Positions 23,301 to 38,300 of a stretch of DNA of 64,000 nt are shown one piece after another. The DNA is from Patiria miniata (taxonomy: Eukaryota > Echinodermata > Asteroidea > Valvatida > Asterinidae). The notes under the pieces are model-generated. The model worked only from the letters and a program-made list of their open reading frames with translations, had not been told where the DNA came from and ran no database searches. The position numbers and the translations under genes are program-made. The stretch lies in the NCBI RefSeq assembly GCF_015706575.1, contig NW_024037076.1, positions 22,262,898 to 22,326,897 of the forward strand, in the 5' to 3' direction. Every line of letters starts with the position of its first letter. Within the stretch, counting starts at the first letter, position 1.

Positions 23301-26300
23301 CGCACAACTTTCAGAATGTTGATTACTGTCTGCATTTAAGTTGCCTTGAGCCCTTAGCCCAAAACCACGTGGTAGTTCCTCCTTCCTTGAAAGGTTGACG
23401 TTTTGTTCATTTTTTCATTTGCGGGGCCTTGGTCCGATTCATTATCAAGCGTGGGATCCAAAAACCATGTGGTAGTTCCTCCTTCCTTGAAAGGTTGACG
23501 TTTTGTTCATTTTTTCATTTGCGGGGCCCTGGTCCGATTCATTATCAAGCGTGGGATCCAAAAACCACGTGGTAGTTCCTCCTTTCTTGAAAGGCTGACA
23601 TTTTGTTGATTTCTCATTTGCGGGGCCCTGGTCCGATTCATTATCAAGCATGGGATCCAAAAACCACGTGGTAGTTCCTCCTTTCTTGAAAGGCTGACAT
23701 TTTGTTGATTTCTCATTTGCGGGGCCCTGGTCTGATTCATTATCAAGCGTGGGATCCAAAAACCACGTGGTAGTTCCTCCTTCCTTGAAAGGCTGACATG
23801 TTGTTGATTTTTCATGTGCGGGGCCCTGGTCCGATTCATTATCAAGTATGGGGATGTTTTCTTTCTATTTCATGATGTACATGTTTGTAAAATAAAATAC
23901 GATGTTTTGTTTTCGTGTATTATAATTGAATATGGTATTTCAAACAATATTTTATTCGTTATAAATCTGTTTCGACTTTATTTTTAACAACAATTGTGTA
24001 ACCGTATTCAATAAATTTAAACCTCTCCTTAATGAAAATGGAAATATCTAACTAAGTGGCACGTGATCGTGACTGACTGGCCGCTGGGCGGGACCGGAAT
24101 GTGCGTCTTCTGAATCTTCTCATGCATTATGCATCTTAGCGGAGCCAGTTCTGTTTATGTGGACAACTCACTGATCTCTAGAAATCATCTGAAACCACAA
24201 GCCTGGAAAGACGCGTAACAAGTGCGACGCACTTTGCATAATGCAAATGCAGTTCATTCATGTACAAAACATGTTGCTGGCAAAATCGAATGCGTGCGGC
24301 ATGCCTCACATGTTAAGTACTCAAGCATGGATTTGTAGAATTAATTGCAATTGATGATCAAGGAATTATTTGACTAATAACAACCACTTGATCTAACACA
24401 AGTGCTAGGAAAGTGCGTCATAATTCATAATTCGTTTGTAAAAAAATGATAAAACTCCACCGACTAGTTAGTGGAGAAATGCTGTGTGGGGCCGGCTTGT
24501 GGTAAGCCTAGTGTGTGGGTATCCCTTTGTGTTATGCAAACGCAGATCCACGGACGCCTTATCAGTGGTTTTAATGGATAAATAAACAATGCAATTAGTC
24601 GTGACTAGTCGACTAGTCGCGACTATTTATTGATAGTCGCCGCGACTATTGAATTTTGATAGTTGCCCAGGCCTAGCTATAATCAGGTCATCACCCATCA
24701 CAACCTGCCAGACGGATCCTCTTCCATCTACTGTTTTCAAAAAATCCTTGAATGAACTTCTACGTGTCATCACTAAGACAATAAATCGCTCCCTGATAAG
24801 TGGCATATTTCCAACCAGCCTGAAGCACGCCTTCATTAAACCTCTTCTCAAGTCAGCTGTTTTTTACTGTTTTTAGTCTAACTTGTAAGTCTAACTTGTA
24901 ACGTTTTTGTACCTTTCATTGAAATTTCGTGTTTTTTTAGGTAGGAATGTAAGATCCTTTTGTAAATTTCCTCTCCCTTTTATAGATTTTTAAAATTTGT
25001 AAAGGGCTATATAAGTGTCATTATTATTAATATTACTCTGTAATCGTACTCGAGTACTACTCGAGTACTTTTTTTAGTACTCATACTCGTACTTGTACTC
25101 GAATATCGAAGAACTCGTACACGAAATGACGGTACTCGTACTCGGGGAGTAAACTACTTGTACTCGACATGTCGAAAATGTACTCGATCATCAAAGTACT
25201 CGTACTCGAATAGCAGTACTTGGGGGAAAAAGACGGTACTCGTAGTAAATTCCATTCAACTCGGCTTTGCCTCGTTGAATGGAACATTCAATCTTTCAGC
25301 TCATGAAAATATTCTCACCATTGCACTCATAAACATTCAATATTTGTTTTATATAACCACCAAGTAGATCTTCATCATTGGATTGGAGGATAAAACTTTA
25401 GGAACAAGCAAAACTAACAAAATTGTATCATATCCAATACTTTTTTCAGTTTGTTTAAGGCTATCAAAGGTTAACTGTCAAATCATTTACAGTAATGATA
25501 ATTAACACCGTAAGTCCTTAAAACAATGCCAACAAATCATCAAGGCAACTGTATTAACTTCAAAGGCAAATTGTGTACTGCTGTAACGCATGATATGGTC
25601 TATAAAGTGCGTGGCATGCACGTGGCGTGCAATAGATCAAAAGGGCTTGGTAAATGGAACCAAAAATGCAGGTAATGATGTAGGCCGTACAATGGTTCAA
25701 TTAATGAATGCCACGTGACCTACGATCTTCCAATCAAATGACAAGATATTTAATTGGGTGTTATATAATATAGCTTGACTTACCATGGCCTTATTTTATC
25801 GATACCTTCAGTTTGAAATGGTTGATTGGCTTGTGGAGAAATCGAAGTTACCTGATTTTCCTCTGTGCACGTCCGGACAAACACATTTAACAGCTAGCCA
25901 TGAGTGGGTTTGATATCAGTCTGACTGGGCCCGGGCCAATTATGCACAATGAAACACTTGCCATATGGTCACTTTGGAACTACAAGTACTCATACTCGGA
26001 ACTACAATTACTCATACTCGTACTCAAGAGTACAAGTACTCGTACTCGGAGAACTGTACTTGTACTCCGAGGTACAGGTACTCGTATTCGTACTCGGCAA
26101 CCTAAGTACTCGGTAGTACTCGGTAGTACTCGGTACTCTTTCTGACTTAAATCTAAATCATTTTTGACATTTTTTACTTGTTTTGACTTTTTGACTGACA
26201 ACTTTTGATTTTTTTAAGGAAAAGGTACCTAGTAATGGTAATAAACATGTGCTTGGCAGGTCTTAAAGACTATGTTTAAGACTGGTTTGGAGTCTGGATG

Positions 26301-29300
26301 CTGACAACGATCCGAGCCGAAATCAGCATCCAGACTACAAACCAGTCTTAAACATAGTGTTTAAAACCGGCCAACACACATTTATTCCCTGATTATTATC
26401 ATATGATGCATTGGGCCTATAGGTTATATTTCAGTCAGCTTTTACCAAGTCATACAATTGAAAAACTGTCATATTTACCTTGTTGATTTCTCCAAGCTCA
26501 GGTCGAATCCAGCCTAGATTGTCTAGAACACATTTGTCAAACTTTGCCTGGGTTTTGCGGCATCTGGTAAATATAAGCAAATACACAGGTAAATATTTAC
26601 AAGCTCAACCTTTCTTCCCTACCACTATCAGATCCAGCGCTTGGAGGAGTCTACTTGCAAGTTCTTCCCCACGTAGCAATTACCAGTGCATTTCTCCCCT
26701 ATAAATGTTTCATTTGTCAAGAATTCACACAAACTCGCGAATCGAAAAGTTGGATTTTTGACGTTACTAGATTGTTACTGAAAATAGCAATTTGGCAAGT
26801 TTGACAGTAAAAAGAGACCTGTTTGTTCTTAGGGAATGCTCCAACAATGCATGCTGAAACACGGGCCGGGCTGACCGGGCCAGGATAGGTAGCAATGGAC
26901 CGATCCAGATTTAATCATTAGCCCCGCCCACCTTAGGCAAAAAAAAAAATACTATTGGGTCAGTCGATCGGCATGACTTTTTTTTTGTTCTGGCACCAAC
27001 ACATTTGAGGAACGATACATGTTGAAGAGGTCCCCAATGAAAGTGTTGTGGGATGATTTTTGAGACATGTTTTATCGTAAGAAGTTCGTAAGTTCAACCA
27101 TAGAGCAAGGAACATAGTTCAACCACTGCCGTGTAGACGTTCTCCACGCTTCTCCATGGTTTATCAGGTAACTAGGCATGGGCATGGTTTATCAGGTAAC
27201 TTGGCATTTTACTATACCGTGGTGTCCAATGACAAAAAAAATGCAGTATTCCCTAAAATCGCAGTATTATGTTAAGTGGGGTTTTACGTCATTAGCAGAA
27301 AAAAAAACAACTAACCACCAGGCACCATGTGGCGAGTTGTGGATAAGCCGCCAGTGCGGCATAAATCACGCAAATGCTTCACGCCGCAAATCTCCAACAC
27401 TAAAGTGTTTTGGTTTCATTATCAATATCAGTCCATTTGTTCGTAAAAATATATTATTCATTGTAACAGATTATTAACACGTCAGGTGTGTTTACAAACA
27501 CAAATGCCCCGCAACCGTGACTGTTCCCATGACATGACACCACTCTTTTAAAGGGAATGTACATCATTGGCTTTTGCTGTAATTTTCAGAAATGAACTAT
27601 TTGAGAGGTTAGTATAAGGTAGATCAAATATTGTTACACTGACATTTTTGAAGTTATGTGTTCGAAAAGGTTGGAAAAACTAAAAAAAAAGAAAAAAAAC
27701 AAGTAGTCTGGTTCCCTGACTCCAAAAAAGATAAAATGGATCAATTTATAGATGATGGAAAATTGTAAGGCAAGGGAACCAGTCTAGCTGGCCTGCACCC
27801 GTTCATGAACATGTAACCAATAGCAAACAAAATTTGGACTGAAAAAATGGTAAATTTGGAGCAGTAGTTGAAACATAGTTAGGTTTTTCCAACGCTGGTC
27901 GGCCGACCACCGTTGGAAATGTTTACAAAAATACCATTTTCCTGAAAATGACTTCACACCAGGTGCCATTATCTTACAAGATGCTTGAGACTGTCATTTA
28001 CCAACATCCTAGTAAGGTATTTCGTAAAACTTGGTAGTTTTATTTTTCGATGTTTGCAAATGTTGTATATTCCCTTAAACATCAACTTCCATATACCTGG
28101 GTCACATGGAACATTCATTTACATCATTATTGTTTTATATGAATTTATCCCTATGATCTCAGAATAAATATAATGTATTTTTTTTGCTTTTCTGTTGGGA
28201 AGTCATTGTATGTGATTTAAAAGAGTGAGAGAATGTGAAGAGATTCTGTACAAACAAGCTGAATTAAAAAAACACAGCTGAATATAAAACAAAATTCAAG
28301 ATCACATTTCATTTTTATAGTACTTAACAAGATTTCCATTGTTTTAGCCTCTGTGAACTTGACCTTTGACCTTTCGGCCCCAAATGCAATAGGCTTCTTA
28401 GGATTACCAAGAGCAATCCAAAAACCGAATTTGAAGTTCATATGTAAGGTATTTCTCTAGTTATCACGGTGACAAGATTTCTATTTTTTTAGCCACTGTG
28501 GACCTGACCATTGACCTTTCGGCCCCAAATGTAATAGGCTTCTTAGGATTACCAACAACAATCCAAACACCGAATTTGAAGTTCATAAGTAAGATATTTC
28601 TCAAGTTATCGCACTGACAAGATTTCTATTGTTTTCAGTTTGGCTTTTTAGTGTAAATTGTGGTCACGGCATCCGGAGAGTATGATTATCTCAAAATGCC
28701 TATGTGGACCTAAAGTAGCATTCTCTGAATCCTAATAACATCCGCTTTTGTATTTTGAAAAAAAGATTCAAGGCGAAAAATGCGATATTCTTCAGCGAGT
28801 CACATGTTAATAGCATAGTCAAAATTCACCAGATTCCCATTTCGGTACCAAGCGTATAGATGTTTATAGGAATGAGGACAAGTGTCCTTGATAAAACAAT
28901 CAATAAAACAAACCACCAAACCCTTAATTCTCTCTGTTTTTTACCTTGGAAACTTTTGCTCATTGTAGTCTAGACAAGTCCAATAGTCAGTAAAAGATTC
29001 ATTGCAAGATGTCTGGATCTGCTTGAAGAAGTTGAAGGCACACTCTGTCACCATTCGACCCTCCTTGAGACATTTTCTGGGATCTTTCTCTTCTTCCTTG
29101 CAAAGTATAAATTCCTGATGAATTGAAAAATAAAGATACATAACTTTTTTTAGAATAGACTCTTTCTCTTATGACGTCACATGCATTTACTGCAAATGAG
29201 GCAAGCCTATGAGAATGGGGGATGCTGTGACTGCTGCAGCAATCCCAATTTTTGGATTGCGGTGCTATACTAAAGACAAGTACCGCCTGCTTGGGGTTAA

Positions 29301-32300
29301 GCGCTGCGATTTTGAACGTCTAGCACAGGCCGTACTATTAACGGTGAGAAGCCCACCGTTTCATTCATCATACGTACATGTACCTTAGTGTCCTACCTGA
29401 TCAACGAGTAGGCAGATGATATGGTACAATGAATTCTCTGCAAAAAACATGTGCAGAACTTTACTGTGTGCATTGCCAGAATGATTCAAACAATTTACGT
29501 ACCGGTATGTCTGTGCTGGATCTTTCGTTCGTAAAGAAAAACTGTCTTCATTTCCACTTCAAAATAACAAATACTGTTTTTTATTTTTACTGAGTCAAAT
29601 ACATGTCCTTGTCGGCACCTCGCTGATTTTTTATGAAGAAAGTCAGGATAAACAAATGGAAAGTTGACGTATTTTACAGATGATCCTGTGGTTTTCCGAC
29701 GAACAATTTTGTGCTGCTCAAAACGATTGATCGGATTGTCTGCAGTCAATGATGAATCGATGTCAAGTTTTTAAGATGAAACTTTTCGCAAAAAAAAAGC
29801 AAAACCATTAGCTATTGTTTAAGATCAAACTTTCTCTTGCACTTGAATTATAATTTTTTAATGTCCAAACAATCTTTCAAACACAAGATCAATCAACTTT
29901 ATTGGTCCCCTAAAACTTATATTCTAGTCTATGAGAAAGAGCATGGATGGTGTGACGGCAGTTGCGCCTTGTTAATTCTTGCCGCTTGGTGGCGCTGTTC
30001 TGCGCGCCGTACATATCTTCATCTGATCGCATTTTGTGAATCGTTAGTGAATTTTGACTACAAACAATTGAGGTTCTCCCCCCAAAATTTGACCTAGGGA
30101 CAGAGGTAATTTGATTACTATATATTTTATAGTTCATAGAATTATTGGAGTTTTTACGTGAATGATCTGAATCAAGTGAAAGGTGAATCAACTGAACTAG
30201 TGAAAACCAATGAAGTGACAGCTATTGAACGCCAGAAAAATATATCAAATAAATCAAACTTGGAACTTTTAATTGAACCTCAAGAGAACTTTAATTTTCT
30301 GATAACCGCCATAGTAAAAACTCTCCCAGGATCACCATGACAGATGGGAATACATTTCAGATGAAGAGTCAAATTGGAAGAGAAATTAAGCTAACGACGA
30401 AAGGGATGGAGTATCAGAGAGAACAAAAGCATCGAAGCTTCGAGCGGCTGTACCGAGAACTTAATGAGAAAATGCAACAGATATCTAGACAATCAATCAG
30501 GGAGATGGCAAGGCACTCCGTAACTTGTCTGACTTTCTGTTTCAGTGTGAGACAGCTATGGCCACTCTCAGCCAGCTGAAGATACTGAATGACCCCTCAG
30601 AGCACAAGAAGATTCTTTCGAAGCTTCCACGGCAGATACAAGAACGGTGGCTTCGTGTCATCGATCGTCAGATCCATGGCCATGAAAGCACTCGTGCAGA
30701 CAGCACCGATGCTCAGCAAGGTGAATACCCACCGTTTACCGAGTTTTGCAAGTTCATAGCTCGAGAAGCTCGCATCGCCTGCAGCCCCGTCAACCAGAAA
30801 TCTGACGACACCAAGAAGAAGGATATGAACCCCAAAAGACCCCCTAAACCCAGCCACGCCAGAAGCTTCACATCAAAAACAGTCGAGGTCTTTTCAAGTA
30901 CTGTATTTCTCAAGTTATCGCGCTGACAAGATTTCTATTGTTTTAGTCACTGTGACCTTGACCTTTGAACTTTCAGCCCAAATGCCATTGGCTTCTTAGG
31001 ATTATCAAGAACAATCCACAAACCAAATTTAAAGTTCATAGGCCTATATGTTAAGTATTTCTCAAGTTATCGCGCTGACAAGATTTCAATTGTTTAGCCA
31101 CTGTGACCTTGACCCTTGACCTTTTGGCCCCAAATGCAATAGGTTTCTTAGGATTACCAAGAGCAATCCACAAACCAAATTTAAAGTTAACATGTGAAGT
31201 ATTTCTCAAGTTACCTGCTGACAAGATTTCTGTTGTTTTAGCCACTGTGACCTTGACCCCTCGACTCCAAATGCAATAGGCTTCTTAGGATTACCAAGAA
31301 CATCCACAAACCAAATTTGAAGTTCATTTGTTAAGTATTTCTCAAGTGATCGCACTGACAAGATTTTTCAGGACACACACACCCACCCACACACAATACT
31401 GGAATTTGTATCCTTGTGAAGACATTTCTTTGTTCTCGTGTACTAAAGTTTTCGAGTTGGAAAGTATAGTTTCAAAATGCTCCTATTTTAACTAGAATTC
31501 ATAAATACCTCAGACAGTTTAGCTATTCCTATTGGTCGAGAGCCCGTCACGTGGCCGGTCTTAAACGGATGATAAAGATATGGCTAGCTGGTCTTAAACA
31601 CTTTTCCAGTGTCACAATAAAATGTGGAATCCAGTGCCTCTTACCGTTTCATTGGTTGAACGTTCACAATCCTCACGTAGGCATGCGCAACACTACAAGC
31701 GAGTCAGAATTTTATAGTTCTAAATTCAAAACGCAACGCCCCAGGTGCGTTCTGCGTGACATCGCGCAGAACATGTTACGCGCGCGTCAAGCTCCATAAA
31801 AGGGTTGTTTACATCTTACTCGCCAGCTGAACACTCCATTATTTTGCTAGAGGGATGCTTCAAAAAGCATGAAGTGAACTTGTTGAACAAAATCGGGATT
31901 TTTTGAACGAATTATTTGATATTTTTTTACGGATAAGGTATTTATGAATGGGAATAAATATGTGCTCGGTCGGTATTTATCACTCTGTTTAATACCGCTT
32001 AGAGTCTGGGTGCTGATAATTACCCTCGCCTCCGGCTCGGGTAATTATCAGCACCCAGACTCTAAGCGGTATTAAACGAGTGATAAAAACCTCCGGAGCA
32101 CACATTTATTCCCTTATTAATTTCCTGGGCTGAAATTCGGACTTAATATCCCTTACATAAAATCCTTTAATTTGCCACACATCAACCCACCTTGGAAATT
32201 CCCAGTTTTGGAGTAAAATCCATATATATTTCGTAACAAAATATATTTCCGTCCATACATTCCGTCAAGATCTCTGCGGTCATCTTCTCAAGGCCTCCTC

Positions 32301-35300
32301 ACAACAACCACAGCCAGGACCAAGTCATACGGCTCCAGGGCGTTTTCTCATAATGCACCCGAGATGTGGAACGCCCTACCATCCTCACTTCGAGCAGTAG
32401 ACACTCTCGACCGGTTCAAAACCAGCCTAAAATCCCACCTATTCCAACTAGCCTATCCACACACATTGTAGAACATTATGTTTTCAGTCAGCTTGTAACT
32501 TTGTATAAATTTGTATCTATGTTTATTGTTAAGCGCATTGAGATTTCTTTCGGTTATGTTATGCGCTCTATAAGAATGATTTTATTATATTATTATTAAC
32601 AACGTTGTGGAGATGTATTCATCTTTAGAAATTGCTCTGTGGAGACGTGTACAATCTTTTGTTCCCTATTGTGCACATGTCTCCAGAGGGTACCATGTAT
32701 CAGATCACACCCACCCACACATGGAAGGACAAGGCGGAAACAGTATGCCCCTTCGGCTTCGCAGCGGGGCATAAAAAGATATAACATCATCAACCCTCCT
32801 AGTGGGAAGTCAATTTTCACAGCAATATGAAACATGTATGTAAAACCCTTGAAAACCCTGCAGGTCAGTTTCAGGTTAGGCCTGTGCATCTGCGGGTAGT
32901 AAAGGAACTGGGTAACCGATGGAAAAAATATCCCAAGGCCAAAATTCAAATTTGGGATGTTGCTGTTTTTGAGTGTTCACCCTTTAGAAGCACACTAATA
33001 GAAAATTAGCCGTGTAAATTTTGTGTCGGAATTTAGATACACTAACATGTGAAAACGAACCTGGAAATTACTTGAAATATAGACGTCTGAAAGGGGGAAT
33101 AATTTTCTATTGCTTAAAAGAGGGTGAGTGCTTCAAAAGCGTAAATAAACTACAAACACAGTCTAAATGTGAAAATAAAAACTTGACAAAGTTCTACAAG
33201 TTCGGGTACATGATCCAAGTGTGGTCTTTATTTACGGAGGTAGTCCAGTAAATTGGCCACATTTATGGGGCTAACTGTTTATCAGATAAACGGCAAATTT
33301 CCCTTTTCATCCAGATTGTGAGTTAACATTTATAGTGGGTCATTCCGTGTCAATTCAACACAATTTTGGACCCGACCCTCACAGATTGAAACGATATTTG
33401 GTGTGATGATTGGCCTATATGAGAAACCCCCAAAACTGATTTTTTTTTTGTAAATTGGCTCGTTACTTTTTGAGATTCGGGTCAACAAACTTTTGACTAA
33501 TTAGCATGACATCCGAAATTTAAATACTTGTATCTCAAAATCTATAGCGCCTACAAAGCCAAGTCGTACATCATATTAAAGCTCTTTGAATGGCCTCCAT
33601 TTCATAACATAAAACCAAAATCATAGCATGAAGCGCAGAAAAAATGCGCTGCATCGTGTTGAATTGACATGGAATGACCCTACTAAGACCTTAAACCTCA
33701 AACTTTATTTGTATCTCTGGTGGCTTAACCACTATTTCTGTCACCATTTTGAGGATAAAATCATAACTTAAAATCGGAAGTTTTTGTTGAAACCATCGGA
33801 AAGATTCCCAGATCTGGCCATCACTTATTTTCCCGGCGATCATGTACAATGTTTCTACGGGCTCGGTTCCTATAATTATAACTTAGGCAACAAAATCCAC
33901 TTTTAAATTATTTGACGTACCAAACTAGTTGGTGACATTAAGAACATACAGGTACCGTATGTCATAGATAAAGGGCAGGGTTTCAAATTTTTGAGGGAAA
34001 TTTGGGGGTAAAATGACGATGACAACGTTGACAAAACGCAACAGGAAAATAAAGATTGCGATCACCACACGACGTACTGTGAGCACGCAAGTCGCACTGC
34101 ACCTCACCAACCGGCCCGCAAACCGCATAGGAAAATCGTAATTTGGACCCCAAGAAACTGTTCAAAAATTACCAAAAAGGTGTCATTACATTGAGAGAAG
34201 TCTGCTTTTAGGTTGACAATGTCATTTTTTAGTAATAAAAAAATTCTTGATTCTAATTTGATCGAAATAAAACAGGGGCCAGCTACACTACACGATCACC
34301 ATTTTCCCTTCTGTGACCTACGGTAGAAATAGTATCAGCCATCAGAAGGTGATAATTTGTCCTAAAAAGTCAAATTTAGCAAGGAAAATATTGAAGTACA
34401 TGTATTTACTGAGAAAACACTTACAATTTTCTAGACCAGTCTCAACTCTCATACGGTTTGTGCACAGGGTAAAAAGTGATGGCCAGATATGGGAATCAGA
34501 AAGAATGTTGCAACCTGACACTACATGTACTTCAGCAGTTGTGTACAAAGTCTATGGAGAGTCAAGAAAATTTCCAAGTATTTCCTAACAAAATTGGAAA
34601 TGTTTCTCAGTCCCAGATTCATGTCTTTTCGTTATTTTTGCAACGAGGCCTACTGACCTTAGTAAGTTCAATTGAGATGATATAGGGCCTATGAAGAAAA
34701 AAAAACAGCATCAGGTTGCAACAGCGTCAGGTTGCAACATTCTTTCCTGGGAATCTTTCCGAACCATCCATTCATACTCCCAAGGAGGGGAGTACGAGTT
34801 GACCTGGGTACGAGTACAGTCGTTTTCCTAGTTCCGGATTTTTCCTAGTTCCGAATCGCTTCAAATAAAAACCTACCTCTCTTGGATTAGTCTCCAATAA
34901 AAAAAAATTCTGACAAAGTGCATTTTGAAAAGAACTAGAACGGCGAAGCCGCCATGGCTCGCTGGCCAAGGCAGGAAGGGAGGCTGAAGGTAGGGTTGGG
35001 GATGGGCATGATGGAAGGGGATCAGGATTCTTGTTGATGTGCCTAGGTGTAGAGGTCAGTTTTTAAATGTCAAATAAAAAGTCAACAGATTACCTAATAA
35101 ATACATGTGTATATAGGTTAGCCGTCACTGTATTATGGGGGAGTTTTCCATTGTTAGGGTAATTAGGACCCAGTTGTGGATGTTTGCAGCCCCAACAGTG
35201 TCTTCTGCTCCCCATACTTGTATTAGCATGGGAAAACTCTTGTGTAGTCGCCACAAATGCAGAACAAGAATGGGTATGTACATGTAGACACAGCACTATC

Positions 35301-38300
35301 ACCACCTCCCCCAAACCTTACCCCATCCCAAAACCTTAACCCATCCCCAACCCGCCCCCTCCCCCACCCAACCCCCTACCCACACCCATTCCATCCTCCC
35401 CTAATCATCCCCACCCTATCACCTACACATCCCAACCCCACCCAAACTCCAATCCCTATCTCCTTCCCCCTCCCCTGACCCGTCCCCTCCCCTGACCTGT
35501 ACCCTCCCCTACCCCAACCCTCTACACCCACCTACCCTATCTTCCCCTATCTGTCCTTACCCACCCCTACACATCCCCACCCTAACCCTTACTCGAATTC
35601 CAATATCCCGCCCACCCCATTCCCCCACCCATACATCCCCACCTGACCCCATGCAACCCCTACTCTGATCCCTATATACTGCCCCCTCCCCTTATCCAAC
35701 CCCTACAACAACCCATCCCTACACATCCCCAACCCAACCCCTACTCCGATCCTATATCCCGCCCCCTGCCCAACCCCCTCCTAACCCAACCCCTACATCC
35801 ATGCCCATCCTCTCCCTACCTGTCTCTCCCTACCTGTTCCCACCCCACCCCTACAAATCCCCACCCCACCCAAACCCAGTATTCCAACCCCTCTCCCCAC
35901 CCCACCCCAACCCGCCCCGCCCCACCCATCCTAGCTCCCCTACTCATCCTACTCACACAAACCCTAACTCCAACCCTATCCCCCACCCCACCCCACCCCA
36001 CCCTCCCCTACCCCATCCCTACTCCAACCCCATAAACTAAAAGATCAAACCAGAAGCTCATGCACATCCCCAAAATGCATAATGTACATGTACATGTTAC
36101 ACCGGTATACACACATGTACATGTTATACCAGTATACATGTACATGTAAATGTAACAATTAAAAACTTTAACATTTCCTTGAATTAAAGTTCCTCAATAA
36201 AATCATAAAATTTACTGCAATGATATGAACCTAACTGAAGTTATAGGCCTAAAGATGATACCTGACAACTGCATTTAATTTTTTCCCCAAGTTAACTAGA
36301 ACCAAAAACTTCAACATTTTTATCTGAACGCGGACGGCCGGCCGGCCGGACGGACGGACGTTCTAGCCAGACGGACGCCCGGACAGACGGACGGAAATTG
36401 GTATTACATAGGCTCGCATCTGCTTCGCAGCTCGCCAAAAATGTAAGCTTCTTGATACACTAAAGAACTTTTGGATAAAATCTTTAGTAAAGGAATTTTG
36501 GCAAGATTTCTGACTCGCATTTTGACATGTTTGGAGGGTTTGTAGCAAATCACGGGAGCCACGAATCAACGATAAATTTTCTCCTCGGTACATCACTCGT
36601 ACCGTGTGATTTCAAATTTTGTTCATACACTACAGTCGTATAAACTCTTCCATCGAATGTTTGTTGAATCAAAATAAGTTGTAGAGTCTCTAATATTTTA
36701 AAATTCGCCAACGAATGACCGTATGTTTTTGCCTAGTTCCAGATCACGCATGCACTTATGACCCAACTAAACGCGCATTAATCAATTTTGTGTGACGTAT
36801 TCTGTGCTGGGTCAAAGGTTTTCGGTCCGTGCGTGAGTTCATGCCGTTGCGCTGCAGACAAAAGTTTCAAAATCATTTACGTTAATTCTCTTTTTAAAAT
36901 TTGCTGGAAGTCTCTTGAATGAACTATTTTTGGAAAATTAAATAACACTTTATTAGAAAATGTGCTTGATTCGGGGTGGTTCTGGCTGAAAAATTGATTT
37001 TCTTGCTTGATTTTTTTCTTCGTGCGAAGCAGTTTTTGATCGATTTAAAATGATCTGGAACTAGGAAAAGTGGCATCGGTACTTTTGACGTGGTAGGCCT
37101 ATCTCCATCACTCAAGTTAAACTTTTTAACCAATGTCGCTTGAATTCGTGGAGTAATTGAGCCGAAAGCAGCCTGAATGTTGTTTGCTATCCTGAACTAG
37201 GAAAATGACTGTAATTGTTTTACGAGTTGACTCGGGTACGAGATGACTATGGGGACGAGTTGACTCGGGTACGAGTTGAATCGGGTACGAGTTGAATCGG
37301 GTACGAGTTGAATCGGGTACGAGTAGCCCCACTAGAGTGGTCGCGATATTGCTGCGCTGTATCTCTGGCCACACGCCAGGTTCTCCCTACCATTGAGGGT
37401 TTCTCAAAAAATTACGCAAGTTTTCTTACATATGGTTGTATTCTATGATGTCTCTGCTGTTCTCTTCTGGAATGCTTAGGTGTCCTAATATCCAATTTTC
37501 CGAGAAATTTTTGAATCTTTCTGGAGCCCATTTGCACATGAAAATCATCTGTTGATGGCAGCCATTTTGAATGTAAGAAGCGATGACCCCAAAGCTGTGA
37601 CTTCGCGCTTATGTAAAACGATCTTGTCGCTCAGGCGCGCGAGTTGCAATGCGACGGCTGTTTCTTGTACAAGTTCTCAACCAATAGTATTATAGTGCGA
37701 AGCAATACAGTATGGGTGAATCAAGAAACAGCTGTCGCATCGCAACTCGTGCGCCCGAGCGACAAGATCGATTTGCATTGTAACGGGATGTTAAAGTGTT
37801 TTTGAATATTGTACACTTAGCCTCCACATACTAGGATTGTTGCATTATGGGTAAAGAGATGTAGCTTGTCAAGATGGCTCCTGTTGGTTGATGCATGTAT
37901 GATTAAAATATGATTGTTTGTCGATCGTAAACGCCAACTGTCCGTGATTGTCTTCTGTTCCCGCATTGACCATCCGAACCTGAAGTGATGGAAGAAGCCG
38001 TTACACTGGCATAGTCGGCAGGATGTCGTGTGAGAATGGAGATTTTTCCGGATTGTTTTTGGCTGTGTTCACTGTTGTGTCTGTGTGACTTTCATCACGT
38101 GCGTGCCAAACGTCAGCCGTCGTGTTGACCGGCCAGCGAAGGCCATGGGTCAGCATAAGCGAGTCTCGGCTGTTGACTGTACTGTGTGACTGTTCATGAA
38201 TTCATCGTTTGTACTTCAACATTCGTCCATGTACATTCTACATTAATTATTACTGTGCGACTGTCAAGTGTCATGCTGTGAGCAGCCGGCTCTGCCATCG

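Noticed and set aside
23445-23845. Repeat protein of 33-residue units on the minus strand
   Set aside because: Follows from 99-base units; breaks where units are 100 bases, and two frames are equally open.
35290-36030. Interstitial telomere repeat
   Set aside because: Contains CCCTAA-like words but no regular hexamer array.
35257-36040. Proline-rich frames and a Gly/Val frame in the C-rich tract
   Set aside because: Low-complexity DNA keeps all frames open; no start context, no splice sites.
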